NCBI GenBank assembly: GCA_017625935.1
Contig: JAGALA010000049.1
Coordinates: 1 to 43,660 of the forward strand
Length of the DNA: 43,660 bases
DNA from: Clostridia bacterium
Lineage (GTDB): Bacteria > Bacillota > Clostridia > Oscillospirales > CAG-272
Reading direction: 5' to 3'
The first letter of the stretch is position 1; the number at the start of each line of letters is the position of its first letter. Positions 16,438-27,000 of this stretch are shown here, in pieces. The notes under the pieces were generated by a model. The model made no database searches. It saw only the letters and a program-made list of their open reading frames with translations, and had not been told where the DNA came from. Both the position numbers and the translations under genes were made by a program.

Positions 16438-16992
16438 TTATATTTCCATTATTTCCTTTTCTTTTGCAGCAGTAATAACATCAATTTCCTTGATGTACTT
16501 ATCTGTTAAATCCTGAACGTTCTTATCAGAAATCTTTTGCTCGTCCTCTGTCATTTCAGAATTTTTCTTCATATCCTTAGACTTATCCATAGCATCACGT
16601 CTAATGTTACGAACTGCAACCTTTGCATCCTCGCCAAGCTTGGAAACCTGCTTCTTAAGCTCTTTTCTGCGCTCCTCTGTAAGCTGTGGGAAAACAAGAC
16701 GAATTACCTTACCGTCGTTGGCAGGTGTAATGCCAATATCGGAAGCCAAAATTGCCTTTTCAATTCCCTTCAAGGTTGTAGCATCCCAAGGTTGGATAAC
16801 TATTGTTCTTGCATCGGGGATAGAAACAGAGCCGATTTGGTTTATAGGTGTTGGTGAGCCATAGTAATCAACGGTAACTCTTGACAAAATGTTAGGGTTA
16901 GCGCGACCTGCTCTTACTGTATCGAGCTCATTCTTATAAGCCTCGATTGACTTTTTCATTCTTGCTTCAAAATCCTTAGTATCAAGCTTCAT
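16438..16992 (-). CDS. frr: Ribosome recycling factor
   Basis: Splits post-termination ribosomes together with EF-G. The 184 residues match the usual 185. Family features: FEARMKKSIEAYKNEL, VRAGRANPNIL, the tRNA-mimic hinge VDYYGSPTPINQIGSVSIPD, ASDIGITPANDGKVIRL-type segment, and LTEERRKELKKQVSK before the long C-terminal helices. It begins 2 nt after the pyrH stop. The pyrH-frr pair is nearly universal. Confidence 0.97.
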   Translation of the reverse strand: MKLDTKDFEARMKKSIEAYKNELDTVRAGRANPNILSRVTVDYYGSPTPINQIGSVSIPDARTIVIQPWDATTLKGIEKAILASDIGITPANDGKVIRLVFPQLTEERRKELKKQVSKLGEDAKVAVRNIRRDAMDKSKDMKKNSEMTEDEQKISDKNVQDLTDKYIKEIDVITAAKEKEIMEI

Positions 16993-16994
16993 AA

Positions 16995-17714
16995 TTATTC
17001 TCCTTTTACAATGGTGCCCATTTCAGCACCCATTATTACCTTAAAAATATTTTCACATTCGTTAAGACCGAACACGTGAATTGAAATCTTGTTATCCATA
17101 GCAAACGAGGTTGCTGTGGAATCCATTGCTTGAAGACCTCTTGCCAAAATTTCTTTATATGTAATTTCAGAAATTTTCTCAGCGCTTGGGTCCTTTCTTG
17201 GGTCGGCAGTGTAAATTGCATCAATATTCTTTGCCATTAATACAACGTCAGCACCGATTTCAGCGGCTCTTACCACAGCGGCTGTGTCGGTAGAAACAAA
17301 CGGAATACCAAGTCCGCCACCGAAAATAACAACCTTCCCGCTATTTAATGAATCTAAAGCATCGTCTCTTACAAACGGCTTTGCAAATGCTTTCATTTCA
17401 ACAGACGTCATAACGTCCGTATCAATGCCTGCACGAATGAACGCTTCCTGCAAGGCAATTGCGTTAATGCAGGTGGCAATCATACCCATATGGTCTGCCT
17501 TAACCCTGTCCATATTTCCGCCGCTTCTGCCGCGCCATATGTTACCTGCGCCAACGATAATTCCGAACTGAACGCCGTTTTGCATACATTTTTTAATGAC
17601 CTCGGCAATTTTTTCGATATAATCGAAATTCAAAATGCCGTCCTTGCCGCTTGAAATTGCCTCACCGGATAATTTAAGCAGCACTCTTTTATAAATCGGT
17701 TTTGTGCTATTCAC
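16995..17714 (-). CDS. pyrH: Uridylate kinase
   Basis: Hexameric UMP kinase of the amino-acid-kinase fold, making UDP for nucleotide and wall-precursor pools. The 239 residues show KRVLLKLSGEAI, IIVGAGNIWRGRSG, the UMP-binding ADHMGMIAT, FGGGLGIPFVSTDTAAVVRA and KNIDAIYTADPRKDP. It starts with GTG at 17714, with GAGGT about 8 nt upstream, and has its own promoter. It is first in the pyrH-to-polC run. The rpsB-tsf pair that often precedes pyrH is absent; rpsU lies upstream instead. Confidence 0.96.
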   Translation of the reverse strand: MNSTKPIYKRVLLKLSGEAISSGKDGILNFDYIEKIAEVIKKCMQNGVQFGIIVGAGNIWRGRSGGNMDRVKADHMGMIATCINAIALQEAFIRAGIDTDVMTSVEMKAFAKPFVRDDALDSLNSGKVVIFGGGLGIPFVSTDTAAVVRAAEIGADVVLMAKNIDAIYTADPRKDPSAEKISEITYKEILARGLQAMDSTATSFAMDNKISIHVFGLNECENIFKVIMGAEMGTIVKGE

Positions 17715-17749
17715 AGTATATACCTCAGTATTGTATTTATATCATATAT

Positions 17750-17778
17750 ATAATACTATATTTTATTTATTTTGTAAA
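17750..17778 (-). promoter_or_regulatory. Promoter of the pyrH-polC operon
   Basis: Minus strand TTTACA (17773-17778), 17-nt spacer, TATTAT (17750-17755). It sits between the rpsU terminator and pyrH. Confidence 0.75.
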
Positions 17779-17824
17779 GAGAAAAAGCAATTTTTTACTG
17801 ACAAATTTTTGATTTTTTACATAA

Positions 17825-17853
17825 AAAGAGGAATTCACAAGGAATTCCTCTTT
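17825..17853 (-). terminator. Intrinsic terminator after rpsU
   Basis: Perfect 12-bp stem (AAAGAGGAATTC / GAATTCCTCTTT), 5-nt loop, then further T on the minus strand. Confidence 0.9.
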
Positions 17854-17888
17854 CATTTCGATTAAAAATAGCTATAACAGCACGCAAA

Positions 17889-18065
17889 TTATTTGAACTT
17901 ACGCTTTCTTGCTGCTTCAGACTTCTTCTTTCTCTTTACACTTGGCTTTTCGTAGTGCTCTCTCTTACGAAGCTCTTGAAGAACTCCGGATCTTGCACAT
18001 TGGCGCTTAAATCTACGAAGTGCACTGTCAAGTGATTCATTTTCTTTAACTCTGATTTCTGCCAT
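17889..18065 (-). CDS. rpsU: 30S ribosomal protein S21
   Basis: A very basic 58-residue protein read directly from the sequence. It starts [20 protein letters not shown], has [20 protein letters not shown] in the middle, and ends in a Lys/Arg-rich tail ([15 protein letters not shown]). This is S21, the small-subunit protein near the anti-Shine-Dalgarno end of 16S rRNA that aids initiation. The ATG at 18065 is preceded by GGGGGAGGG, an unusually G-rich and strong ribosome site. It has its own promoter and terminator, although leuS upstream has no clear terminator. In many Firmicutes rpsU is near yqeY; here it lies between leuS and pyrH. Confidence 0.96.
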   Translation of the reverse strand: MAEIRVKENESLDSALRRFKRQCARSGVLQELRKREHYEKPSVKRKKKSEAARKRKFK

Positions 18066-18109
18066 CTATATCCCTCCCCCCGCATATGCAAAGGATTAAA
18101 TTCTTATCT

Positions 18110-18139
18110 ATTATAGTACAAACAAATCCCGTTTGTCAA
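18110..18139 (-). promoter_or_regulatory. Promoter of rpsU
   Basis: Minus strand TTGACA (18134-18139), 18-nt spacer, TATAAT (18110-18115). It begins about 22 nt after the leuS stop. Confidence 0.88.
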
Positions 18140-18161
18140 TAGTAATTTAGAAAAAATTTAA

Positions 18162-20564
18162 TTATTTTACAACAATATTTACTATTTTTGCAGGAACGTA
18201 GATTTCTTTTACGATTTCCTTGTCCTTAATTGCCTCTTGTACCTTAGCTTCCGCCTTTGCTGTAAGAATTGCGTCTTCCTTGGAAATGGTCTTGGAAATA
18301 TCGATTGTCGCCTTCAATTTGCCGTTAACCTGAACTGCAATCTTAACAGTATCGTCAACAGTTTTTGCTTCATCATATTCAGGCCACTTTTCAAGTGAAA
18401 GGAGTGATTTTTCGCCAAGGCTCTCCCAAAGCTCCTCTGTCAGGTGAGGCGCAAATGGGTTGAGAAGCTTAATAAGTGTAGCAAACTCATCCTTTGTGAT
18501 AGAGCCGATTTCGTAAACCTCGTTAACGAATGCCATCATAGCGGCAATTGCGGTATTAAACTTCATTGAATCGATGTCAAGAGTAACCTTTTTAATAAGC
18601 TTATGGAGTGAAACCTCAAGCTTCTTGGTAATGCCCTCGCCGCTTATAATATCGGTAAGTGCCGCAACTCTTTCAAGGAAGCGCTTGCAGCCTCTTATGC
18701 TCGACGGATTCCAAGGAGCCGCCTTTTCAAAGTCACCGATAAACATTTCATAAAGACGGAGTGTATCTGCGCCAAATTCAGCGATAACATCGTCGGGGTT
18801 AATTACGTTTCCGCGTGATTTTGACATCTTTTCGCCGTTTTCACCGAGAATCATACCGTGTGCAGTTCTCTTCTTGTATGGCTCCTTACAGCCGATAACG
18901 TCAATATCGTAAAGGAACTTAGCCCAGAATCTTGAATAAAGAAGGTGAAGAGTAACGTGCTCCATACCGCCATTATACCAGTCAACAGGCATCCAGTAAT
19001 CAATTGCCTCGCGCGATGCGAGCGCTTCGTTGTTATCAGGGTCGCAATAGCGCAAGAAATACCAGGATGAGCCTGCCCATTGAGGCATTGTATCCGTTTC
19101 GCGCTTTGCAGGCGCGCCGCAGTGCGGACAGGTTGTATTTACCCACTCGTCAATCTTCGAAAGCGGTGACTCGCCCGTATCCGTCGGCTCGTAGTGCTCA
19201 ACCTCGGGTAAGCGAACAGGAAGCTCACTTTCGGGAACGGGAACCCAACCGCACTTATCGCACCATACCATAGGTACAGGCTCACCCCAATATCTTTGAC
19301 GTGAGAACACCCAGTCACGGAGCTTGTAGTTAACCTTGGCAACATCCTTGTCGTTTTCCTCGAGCCACTTAATTATAGCCTTCTTTGCCTCAGCAACCTC
19401 AAGGCCGTTTAAGAAGTCGGAGTTGCACATAACGCCTGTTTCAACGTCGGTAAACGCTTCATTTTGAACATCGCCGCCTGCTACAACCTCAACAATCGGA
19501 AGGTTAAATACCTTCGCAAAATCCCAGTCACGCTCATCGTGTGCGGGAACTGCCATAATTGCACCCGTGCCGTATGTAGCAAGCACGTAGTCGGAAATGT
19601 AAATCGGAATTTCCTTGCCTGTTACAGGGTTGATAGCTTTAACTCCGTCAAGACAAACGCCCGTTTTGTCCTTAACGAGCTCTGTTCTTTCAAAGTCGGA
19701 CTTCTTTGCTGCCTCGTCCTTATAATTTTTAATTTCGGAATAATTGTTAAGATTATTCTTCCACTTTTCAATCAATGCGTGCTCAGGTGACATAACCATA
19801 TAGGTTGCACCGAAAAGTGTATCGGGGCGTGTTGTATATACGGTAACGTCGTCACCCATTGTTGTTGAGAATTGGACCTCAGCACCCTCGCTTCTACCAA
19901 TCCAGTTGATTTCCTGAGTCTTAATTCTTTCAAGGAAGTCAACGTCTGCAAGGTCATCGATTAAGCGCTGTGCGTACTCTGTGATTTTAAGCATCCATTG
20001 GCTCTTTACCTTATGAACAACCTCGCTGCCGCATCTTTCACAAACGCCGTTTACAACCTCCTCGTTTGCCAAAACGCACTTACAGGACGTACAGAAGTTA
20101 ACGTTCATTTCCTTCTTATATGCAAGTCCCTTTTTGTAAAGCTGCAAGAAAATCCACTGTGTCCACTTGAAGTAATTCGGATCGGTTGTGTTAATTTCTC
20201 TTGACCAATCAAAGCTATATCCAATGGACTTAAGCTGCTCCTTAAAGTGCTTAATGTTGTTTTCGGTTACTATGCTTGGATGAATGTGGTTCTTAATTGC
20301 ATAGTTTTCGGTTGGCAAGCCAAACGCGTCCCAGCCCATTGGGAAAAGGACGTTATAGCCCTCCATTCTCTTTTTTCTTGAAACGATATCCATAGCTGTA
20401 TATGGACGTGGGTGACCTATATGAAGACCTTGTCCTGATGGGTATGGAAATTCTATAAGTGTGTAATATTTTGGCTTGGAATAGTCATTTGAAACCTTAA
20501 ACGCTTCCTTTTCATCCCAAATATCTTGCCATTTTTTGTCGATTGTGCTAAATTCGTACTTCAT
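18162..20564 (-). CDS. leuS: Leucyl-tRNA synthetase
   Basis: Class Ia synthetase charging tRNA-Leu, 800 residues. Rossmann HIGH box as [18 protein letters not shown] near residue 42. Editing (CP1) domain with [15 protein letters not shown] and the T-rich/Asp region [17 protein letters not shown]. Two Cys pairs are kept in the zinc ribbons ([11 protein letters not shown] ... CERCG and CPHCGAP). The KMSKS loop is [14 protein letters not shown], followed by the anticodon and C-terminal domains. AAGGGGA precedes the ATG, which is 11 nt after the rsfS stop. It is last in the 14-gene dprA-leuS run; I see no convincing terminator before the rpsU promoter. Confidence 0.98.
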   Translation of the reverse strand: MKYEFSTIDKKWQDIWDEKEAFKVSNDYSKPKYYTLIEFPYPSGQGLHIGHPRPYTAMDIVSRKKRMEGYNVLFPMGWDAFGLPTENYAIKNHIHPSIVTENNIKHFKEQLKSIGYSFDWSREINTTDPNYFKWTQWIFLQLYKKGLAYKKEMNVNFCTSCKCVLANEEVVNGVCERCGSEVVHKVKSQWMLKITEYAQRLIDDLADVDFLERIKTQEINWIGRSEGAEVQFSTTMGDDVTVYTTRPDTLFGATYMVMSPEHALIEKWKNNLNNYSEIKNYKDEAAKKSDFERTELVKDKTGVCLDGVKAINPVTGKEIPIYISDYVLATYGTGAIMAVPAHDERDWDFAKVFNLPIVEVVAGGDVQNEAFTDVETGVMCNSDFLNGLEVAEAKKAIIKWLEENDKDVAKVNYKLRDWVFSRQRYWGEPVPMVWCDKCGWVPVPESELPVRLPEVEHYEPTDTGESPLSKIDEWVNTTCPHCGAPAKRETDTMPQWAGSSWYFLRYCDPDNNEALASREAIDYWMPVDWYNGGMEHVTLHLLYSRFWAKFLYDIDVIGCKEPYKKRTAHGMILGENGEKMSKSRGNVINPDDVIAEFGADTLRLYEMFIGDFEKAAPWNPSSIRGCKRFLERVAALTDIISGEGITKKLEVSLHKLIKKVTLDIDSMKFNTAIAAMMAFVNEVYEIGSITKDEFATLIKLLNPFAPHLTEELWESLGEKSLLSLEKWPEYDEAKTVDDTVKIAVQVNGKLKATIDISKTISKEDAILTAKAEAKVQEAIKDKEIVKEIYVPAKIVNIVVK

Positions 20565-20575
20565 AATTCGTCCCC

Positions 20576-20971
20576 TTACTTTATAATTTCGCTGATGTCA
20601 ACCTCGTCAGCATCAGCCCAAAGCTTTTCAAGCTTATAAAATTCTCTTGCTTCGTCAGAGAAAATGTGAACAATAACGTCGTGGCAGTCAACAACCTTCC
20701 ACTCATTTGAATCTGTGCCCTCCAACCTAACGTATGGGAGCGCACCGACGCCAAGCTGATATTCTACCTCATCAGCAAGCGTCTTTATCTGAGTTGAGGA
20801 ATTACCGGAGCATATTACAAAATAGTCGGCAATTATTGTTTTGTTGTCGATTTTAAGCGCCTTAATTCCCTTTGCCTTTTTGTTGTCTAAAATTTTAACA
20901 ACCGCCGTGACAATATCGAAGGAGGTTGCATTTTCGAGCTGATTTGGCTCAATTTTGAAAATATTCTCCAT
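20576..20971 (-). CDS. rsfS: Ribosomal silencing factor
   Basis: Binds L14 (uL14) and blocks subunit joining under starvation. 131 residues; core RsfS/Iojap motifs [31 protein letters not shown] and [22 protein letters not shown] are intact. Its usual 'DYGDVIVH' reads DCHDVIVH here, a minor variation. It follows yqeK by 1 nt, as in the Firmicute order nadD-yqeK-rsfS. Confidence 0.94.
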   Translation of the reverse strand: MENIFKIEPNQLENATSFDIVTAVVKILDNKKAKGIKALKIDNKTIIADYFVICSGNSSTQIKTLADEVEYQLGVGALPYVRLEGTDSNEWKVVDCHDVIVHIFSDEAREFYKLEKLWADADEVDISEIIK

Positions 20972-20972
20972 A

Positions 20973-21599
20973 TTAATTCTCCAATTTTATAGTGTTAGTT
21001 AAAAAATAATTCCTTGAGCTTATAGTATCACCGTCAATTTGCTTATTCTCATCAATTAAATTCTTTATAGTCAAATCAAAGGATAAAACCATCGTTTTTC
21101 TAAGGATTTCAAGCTTGTCATCAATTGATTTTGCACTGTTAATTCTACCGTAGAAAAACTCACGAAGATAAACGCAGTCCTCAAAGGTTCTGCCCTCTTC
21201 AATATAGTCTGCAAGATAGATTATTATCTCAAACAGCGACATTTTTGCCCTTCCCGTGGTGTGATAAAATATACCGCCGAAAACCTCGTTATCAACATAT
21301 TCATCACCGAAAATATCTCTTGCGAAATAAGCGCCTGTTTTTGAATGTAAAAGCTTTGGCGCGATTGACGAAGGCACCGAAATACCAAATTTTTTGCACA
21401 TTTCAAGCTGCTTCTCAGTATTAAAATCCTTAGTAATATCGTGCAAAAGACCTGCAAAATAAAGCTTGTCTGCCTTATTTGGCAAAAATATTTTTCCAAG
21501 CTCCAAGGCTTCCTTTGCAACGCCTAAGGTGTGATTATAGCGCTTTTCCTTTTGAAAAACCTTGACGGTTGCTTTTATAAATTCCCAATCATAATTCAT
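20973..21599 (-). CDS. yqeK: HD-domain YqeK hydrolase
   Basis: Member of the YqeK HD family; characterised Gram-positive members are symmetrical Ap4A hydrolases. About 208 residues. HD metal-ligand pattern: RYNHTLGVA (His), FAGLLHDITKDF (HD), LLHSKTGAYFA, IFYHTTGR and IIYLADYIEEGRTF. The ATG at 21599 lies 4 nt after nadD and gives the family start NYDWEFIK. The longer frame to 21677 would overlap nadD by 70 nt and has no similarity. It sits in the standard nadD-yqeK-rsfS order. Confidence 0.92.
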   Translation of the reverse strand: MNYDWEFIKATVKVFQKEKRYNHTLGVAKEALELGKIFLPNKADKLYFAGLLHDITKDFNTEKQLEMCKKFGISVPSSIAPKLLHSKTGAYFARDIFGDEYVDNEVFGGIFYHTTGRAKMSLFEIIIYLADYIEEGRTFEDCVYLREFFYGRINSAKSIDDKLEILRKTMVLSFDLTIKNLIDENKQIDGDTISSRNYFLTNTIKLEN

Positions 21600-21603
21600 A
21601 ATT

Positions 21604-22215
21604 TCAGCTCTTGTATAAATTTTTTTCTTTAATATAATCGTAAACTGCTTTTGATAACAAGCCCGAAGCATTATCATTTTTGATTACCGCTTCACGGATT
21701 TCAGTTGACGACGCTTCTATGGCGTTGTTTTCAGTATAAATGATATGAGCACCGAATTTTTGTTTATAAAGCTCGCATTTTTCAGCGATTTTTTCGGTGA
21801 TTTCCGTTTCACTCTCTCGCCTTGCGTAAACAATTGTCGCGTTTGCGAAAATATACTCGGGCTTATACCAACAGTCCATTGTCAAAATCATATCTGTGCC
21901 GCACAAAAAGAAAATTTCCGCGTTTTCATTTTCGCTTTTAATTTGCTTTATTGTGTCCGCAGTATAGCTACGCCCGCCGCGCTTTATTTCCAAATCGGAA
22001 ACAAAAACCTTGTCGGAAAGTGGCTCAAATGCACGCCTTGACATCTCAAGCCTGTCGCACTCGTCAGTACCTGAGCTTATATTCTTGTGCGGTGGCATAT
22101 AAACAGGAATTATATAGAGAACATCTATCTCCACGTGCTCCAAAAAAGCCTTGCAAGCGCTTATATGGCCAATATGCGGCGGATCAAAGGTTCCACCAAA
22201 AATTCCTATTCTCAT
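21604..22215 (-). CDS. nadD: Nicotinate-nucleotide adenylyltransferase
   Basis: Adenylates nicotinate mononucleotide to deamido-NAD, in NAD synthesis. 203 residues. Nucleotidyltransferase signature GIFGGTFDPPHIGHI, then YIIPVYMPPHK, RGGRSYTADTI, FFLCGTDMILTM with the WYKPEYIF segment, and C-terminal EASSTEIREAV (the ISSTxIR motif). It overlaps yhbY by 4 nt (ATGA). Confidence 0.95.
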   Translation of the reverse strand: MRIGIFGGTFDPPHIGHISACKAFLEHVEIDVLYIIPVYMPPHKNISSGTDECDRLEMSRRAFEPLSDKVFVSDLEIKRGGRSYTADTIKQIKSENENAEIFFLCGTDMILTMDCWYKPEYIFANATIVYARRESETEITEKIAEKCELYKQKFGAHIIYTENNAIEASSTEIREAVIKNDNASGLLSKAVYDYIKEKNLYKS

Positions 22216-22514
22216 TTTATCTTTTTCAACTCTATTTTTCTGTTTTTCTCGTTGTCAGATACTCTAAACAGCACAATTTTCGTGCCGATAACCTGAACAA
22301 CCTCAGCTCCAATCTTGCTTGCAATTTCCTCGCCCGCTTCTCTTGCAGATACAGGTGAGTTTTCAAGAGCTTTAATTTTAATAAGCTCTCTTGCGTTAAG
22401 CGCGTTAAGCAGCTGATTGCAAAGCTCCTCGGTAACTCCGCCCTTTCCGATTTGGAAAATGGTATCGAGATTTACCGCAAGGCTTTTAAGGTATGAACGC
22501 TGTTTACTTGTCAT
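22212..22514 (-). CDS. yhbY: YhbY-type RNA-binding protein (CRM domain)
   Basis: A 100-residue protein made of one CRM/KH-like RNA-binding domain, associated with pre-50S ribosomal particles. Motifs: TSKQRSYLKSLAVNLD, the GxxG-type loop FQIGKGGVTEEL, ALNARELIKIKAL, and the C-terminal strand GTKIVLFRVS. It overlaps rdgB by 11 nt and nadD by 4 nt. Confidence 0.92.
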   Translation of the reverse strand: MTSKQRSYLKSLAVNLDTIFQIGKGGVTEELCNQLLNALNARELIKIKALENSPVSAREAGEEIASKIGAEVVQVIGTKIVLFRVSDNEKNRKIELKKIK

Positions 22515-23103
22515 TTGGTAACACCCTTTTCAATTTTTCAACTAATGCACGAAGAGCAATGGCTCTGTGACTGACCTTGTTCTTTTCGGAAAGGTCAATT
22601 TGGGCAAAGGTTTTGTCAAATTCGGGGAAATAGAAGAGTGGGTCGTAGCCAAAGCCGCCTGTGCCCTGTCTTTCTCTTAAAATTTCGCCGTGACACTCGC
22701 CCGTGACACAAAAATCGTTAGAATGGTCCGGAAAAACGCATGCAATAGCGCAAACGTATTTTGCTTTTCTGTTTTCCTCGTTTTCAAGCTTGTTAAGGAG
22801 CAAATCGTTGTTGTCCTCGTCGTCACCGCCCGAAAATCTTGCAGAATACACACCGGGTGCGCCGCCAAGGGCATCCACGCAAAGTCCCGAGTCGTCAGCT
22901 ATTCCGATATAACCCATTTTCGCAGGAACAGATGCCTTGATTTTTGCGTTTTCCTCGAAGGTTTCTCCACCCTCCTCGATATCACCGAAATATCCGATAT
23001 CATCAAGTGACAATACGTTTACGTCGGTTTGACATTCGGCGAAAAGAACCTTGAATTCTCTGATTTTGTTTTTATTTCTTGTTGCTAATACAATATCAAT
23101 CAT
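22504..23103 (-). CDS. rdgB: XTP/dITP diphosphatase (non-canonical purine NTP pyrophosphatase)
   Basis: Clears dITP, XTP and related damaged nucleotides. 199 residues. Ham1/RdgB motifs: VLATRNKNKIREFK, ENAKIKASVPA, the catalytic IADDSGLCVDALGGAPG, YSARFSGGDDED, GTGGFGYDPLF and LSEKNKVSHRAIAL. It begins 2 nt after the ftsY stop. Confidence 0.95.
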   Translation of the reverse strand: MIDIVLATRNKNKIREFKVLFAECQTDVNVLSLDDIGYFGDIEEGGETFEENAKIKASVPAKMGYIGIADDSGLCVDALGGAPGVYSARFSGGDDEDNNDLLLNKLENEENRKAKYVCAIACVFPDHSNDFCVTGECHGEILRERQGTGGFGYDPLFYFPEFDKTFAQIDLSEKNKVSHRAIALRALVEKLKRVLPNDK

Positions 23104-23105
23104 AA

Positions 23106-24011
23106 TTACTCAAATAATGCGTTTATAAAGTCATCGGCGTCGAATTTTTCCATATCGTCAATTGCTTCGCCGACACCGATAAACTTAACCGGAATATCAA
23201 GCTCATTTTTGATTGAGAATACGATACCGCCCTTGGCTGTACCGTCAAGCTTTGTCAAAACAATACCTGTAATATCTGCGGCATTTTTGAATTCCTTAGC
23301 TTGATTTACTGCGTTTTGACCTGTTGTTGAGTCAAGCACCAAAAGCGTTTCACGCTTGGAGTCGGGAAGCTCACGCGTGATGACTCTGTCAATCTTAGCA
23401 AGCTCGTTCATAAGATTTTTCTTATTATGGAGTCTGCCCGCAGTATCGATAATCAAAACGTCTGCGTTTCTCTTCTTAGCGGCATTGATTGCATCAAATA
23501 CAACTGCCGCAGGGTCGGAGCCCTCGGAGTGCTTTATAAGCTCAACGCCTGCGCGGTCAGTCCAAACCGCAAGCTGGTCAATCGCCGCAGCTCTGAACGT
23601 GTCAGCCGCCGCAACAACAACCTTTTTCTTTTGTCTTTTAAGTGACGCGGCAATTTTACCTATCGAGGTTGTTTTGCCAACACCGTTAACGCCGATAACA
23701 AGAATAACTGTGATGCCGTCGCCAAATACGATTTCACCGCCCTCGCCAACGATATCCTTCATAATTCTCTTGAGCGCGTCTTTAACGTCCTCGGTATCCT
23801 TGATTTTATTTGCCTTTATTTCGGCACGAAGCTGATCCAAAATCTCATCGGTTGTTTGAGCACCGACATCGGCGCAAACCAAGATTTCCTCAAGCTCCTC
23901 AAGCAAATCCTCATCAACTCGTTTAAAGCTCTTAAACAAGCTTACAAACGGTTTAAATATAGCATTTTTGGTTTTTTGAAGTCCCTTTTTTAATTTTTCA
24001 AAAAATGACAC
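23106..24011 (-). CDS. ftsY: Signal recognition particle receptor FtsY
   Basis: SRP GTPase that docks ribosome-SRP complexes at the membrane. 301 residues with a short N-terminal basic region in place of the long acidic A-domain seen in enterics. Then comes the NG domain: G1 GVNGVGKTTSIGK, G2 DTFRAAAIDQL, G3 DTAGRLHN, G4 TKLDGTAKGG, and the closing GVGEAIDDM. It lies 11 nt after smc, the common smc-ftsY pairing. No ffh is in the window. Confidence 0.97.
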   Translation of the reverse strand: MSFFEKLKKGLQKTKNAIFKPFVSLFKSFKRVDEDLLEELEEILVCADVGAQTTDEILDQLRAEIKANKIKDTEDVKDALKRIMKDIVGEGGEIVFGDGITVILVIGVNGVGKTTSIGKIAASLKRQKKKVVVAAADTFRAAAIDQLAVWTDRAGVELIKHSEGSDPAAVVFDAINAAKKRNADVLIIDTAGRLHNKKNLMNELAKIDRVITRELPDSKRETLLVLDSTTGQNAVNQAKEFKNAADITGIVLTKLDGTAKGGIVFSIKNELDIPVKFIGVGEAIDDMEKFDADDFINALFE

Positions 24012-24022
24012 GGTATGCTCCT

Positions 24023-27000
24023 TTATTTTGCGTTGTTTTCTTTTAATATTCTGTCCTTACCCACGTCGTTAATGTCCATAGTGAGTACCTTTGATATACC
24101 CTTTTGCGGCATAGTAACGCCGTAAAGTCTGTCGGCAATTTCCATAGTACCGCGACGGTGAGTAATGATAATAAACTGCGTTTGATTAGAGTAACGCTTA
24201 ATGTACTGACCGAATCTTGCTACGTTTACGTCGTCAAGCGCCGCCTCAATTTCGTCAAATACGCAGAATGGCGTTGGATTAACCTTCAAGATAGCGAACA
24301 AAAGCGCGATAGCAACAAATGCCTGCTCACCACCCGAAAGAAGCATCAAGCTCTTGATAACCTTACCGGGAGGCGCCGCCTTTATTTCAATACCGCAGTT
24401 AAGCACGTCGTTTTCATCGTTAAGCGAAAGCTCCGCGTGACCGCCGCCGAATAGCTCCTTGAATACCAAATTAAAGTTTTCGTTAATTGCGTTAAAGGCG
24501 GTGATGAAGTTTTTCTTCATTTCCTCTTCAAGCTCAACGATAATTTTAAGAAGGTCTTCCTTAGATTTATTGAGGTCGGTTAATTGACCGTTTAAGTAGT
24601 CGTAACGCTCCTTAACCTCCTTGTACTCCTCAATTGCGTTAGGGTTAACGTGACCGAGGTTGCGAAGCTTGTTCTTGCATTCGGTTGCGATAGCCAAAAT
24701 TTCCTTGTGGTTTTCGCTTGTAACAGGGGGATAGTCGAGCGCAATCGCAGTTGAATATGTAAGTCCGTAATCGTCGAAGAGCTTTGCAGTCATCTTGTCA
24801 AAATCGGTATTTAACTGCTCAAGCTTACCCTCGCTCATTGTATAAGCACGAAGAACGTTTTCTCTCTTTGCCATAACGTCCTTGTTCTTTTGCGAGAGCT
24901 GATTCTTTTTCTTTTCAAGCTCGCTTTCCTGTGCTTGGAGGCGAATCTTTTCGTTTTCGAGATCCTCTAAGCGCTTTTCAGCTTCCTTGTAAAGCTCTCT
25001 GTTTTTGGCTGTCTTTTCGGCAGAGGAAGATACCTCCTCCTTTAGCTGAGCCATCTTATCGTTGATTGCCTTAATATCGCTAAGGATTTCTTCAAGGCGA
25101 AGCTTTGCTTCCTCTATTGCGGAAACGGAAGCCTCTACGTCCTTCTCAATTACAGCAATATTAATGGAGTTTTCATTAATTTGTGCTTGTATATTCTCGG
25201 CAAGCTCAACAAATTCATATTTTTGAACGTCAAGATCGATTCTGAGTGTAGAAATTTCCTCTATTCTTTCCTCAATCTTAACCTTTTCTTCTCTTTTTGT
25301 GATAAGCTCGCTCTTATTTCTTTCATCCTCGGAAATAAGCTTTTGAGTATCTGTGTGCAAACTGTCGATAATTTCCTTGTTAAGGTTTATTTGAGCGCAA
25401 ACCGTATCGTATTCGGTTTTCTCGGCTCTATACAGCTTGTCCGTCAAATCGTACTGTTGCTTGTTACCTTGATGCTTTGATGTAAGCGCGCGGAGTTCCT
25501 CACCGAGCTTTTGTCCCTCACTTTTTACCTCGCCAAGGCGCTTTTCAAGCTCAGATTTCTGCTCCTCAGCCTTTTTAATATCGTTGCTTCTTGAAAGAAC
25601 AGTTCCCTCATGCTTTACAGAACCGCCCGTGAAAGAACCGCCAACATTGATTTGCTGACCGTCCAAGGTAACGACCTTAATTCTGTAATTTTGGGATTTT
25701 GCCATTTCAGTTGCATTGTCGATATTATCAAAAATTACAGTTCTGCCAAGCAAGGAAGAAAAGATTTTTGCATACTCCGGCTTAAAGGTGATAAGCTCGT
25801 CAGCGACACCGATATAGCCCTTGTATTTCTTTGCATTAACCATTTCCTGCGTGGGATTTTGTCCGCTAACCGATGAAATTGGATAGAACGTAGCTCTACC
25901 GGCCTTCGCGTCCTTCAATGCGAAAATGCACGCCTTAGCAGTCTTTTCATTGTCAACAACAATGTGCTGAAGTCCTGCACCCAAAGCGGTTTCAATTGCG
26001 GTGATATACTTTTCAGAAACGGAAAGCAAGGTTGAAACAGGACCGTGAACTGTGCCTGCACCATTAATTTCGCCGTTATTATAGGCGTTCATAATAAAGC
26101 CAACGCTCTTTGTGTAGCCGTCAAAAAGCTCCTCCATTGCAGAAAGAACCTTGATTTTTTCCTCAAGCGCGAGAATATTGGACTTTAAGTTGTCCATTTC
26201 ATCCTTAAGCTCGTTGTATCTTGCGGTTTTTTCTTCAATTTGTGCATTGAGCTCCTCTAAAAGCGCCTCAATTTCATTGAGTGAGTTTTCGTAAGAAGCC
26301 AATGTCTTAGCCAATCCGTCTGACTTTTCAGCAAGCGAATCAAGCACCTCTTGATACTTTTGAATATCGCTGTTTATTGCCTCTTTTCTTTCGTCACCCG
26401 AAAACTGTGAGCTTTCAATAACCGAGAGCTTAACGATAATTTCGTTTTTCTTTTCCTCAAGCGACTTTTGCTCGTTATACAAAGCTTCAAGCTTGTTTTC
26501 AAGCTCTGTGCGCTTTTGGTTCGCCTCGCTTAAGCTGCCTCTGTATTTTTCCTGAAGCTCGTTTGCTAGAGCCAAGCGCTGGCAAACCGCCTTGTGCTCA
26601 TCCTGCTTTGCGATAATTTCCTTTTCGCAAAGCTCCTTTTTGGTGTTTGCGCGCTCCAATTCCTCAATTTGAGTGCCTGAAAATACCTTCGCGTGCTGGA
26701 CGTTGTTTTCCATAACCTTGAGGTCGGTGTCGAGTCCTGAAAGAGTTTTATTACAGCTGTTGATTTCTGTATAAATCTTTTCCTTGTCGCGACGCGTTTC
26801 AAAGAGCTTATTATCAACTGCCGCCTCTTGATCCTCAATTTGCTTTATTGAGTTTTCGGTCATTTCAAGCTCGTGCGAGGAGAGCTGATAGCTCTTAGTA
26901 AGGTTTGCGATTTGCTCCTTGGTATTTTGCGAATCGTAAATCCAAAGTGAAACGTCGGCAACCTTCTTTTTTTCGTAAAGCTCGTTAAACTTCTTTGCCT

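Noticed and set aside
17715..18161. A tRNA or small RNA gene around rpsU
   Set aside because: The gaps are explained by terminator and promoter elements; no cloverleaf or T-loop GTTCRA sequence was found.
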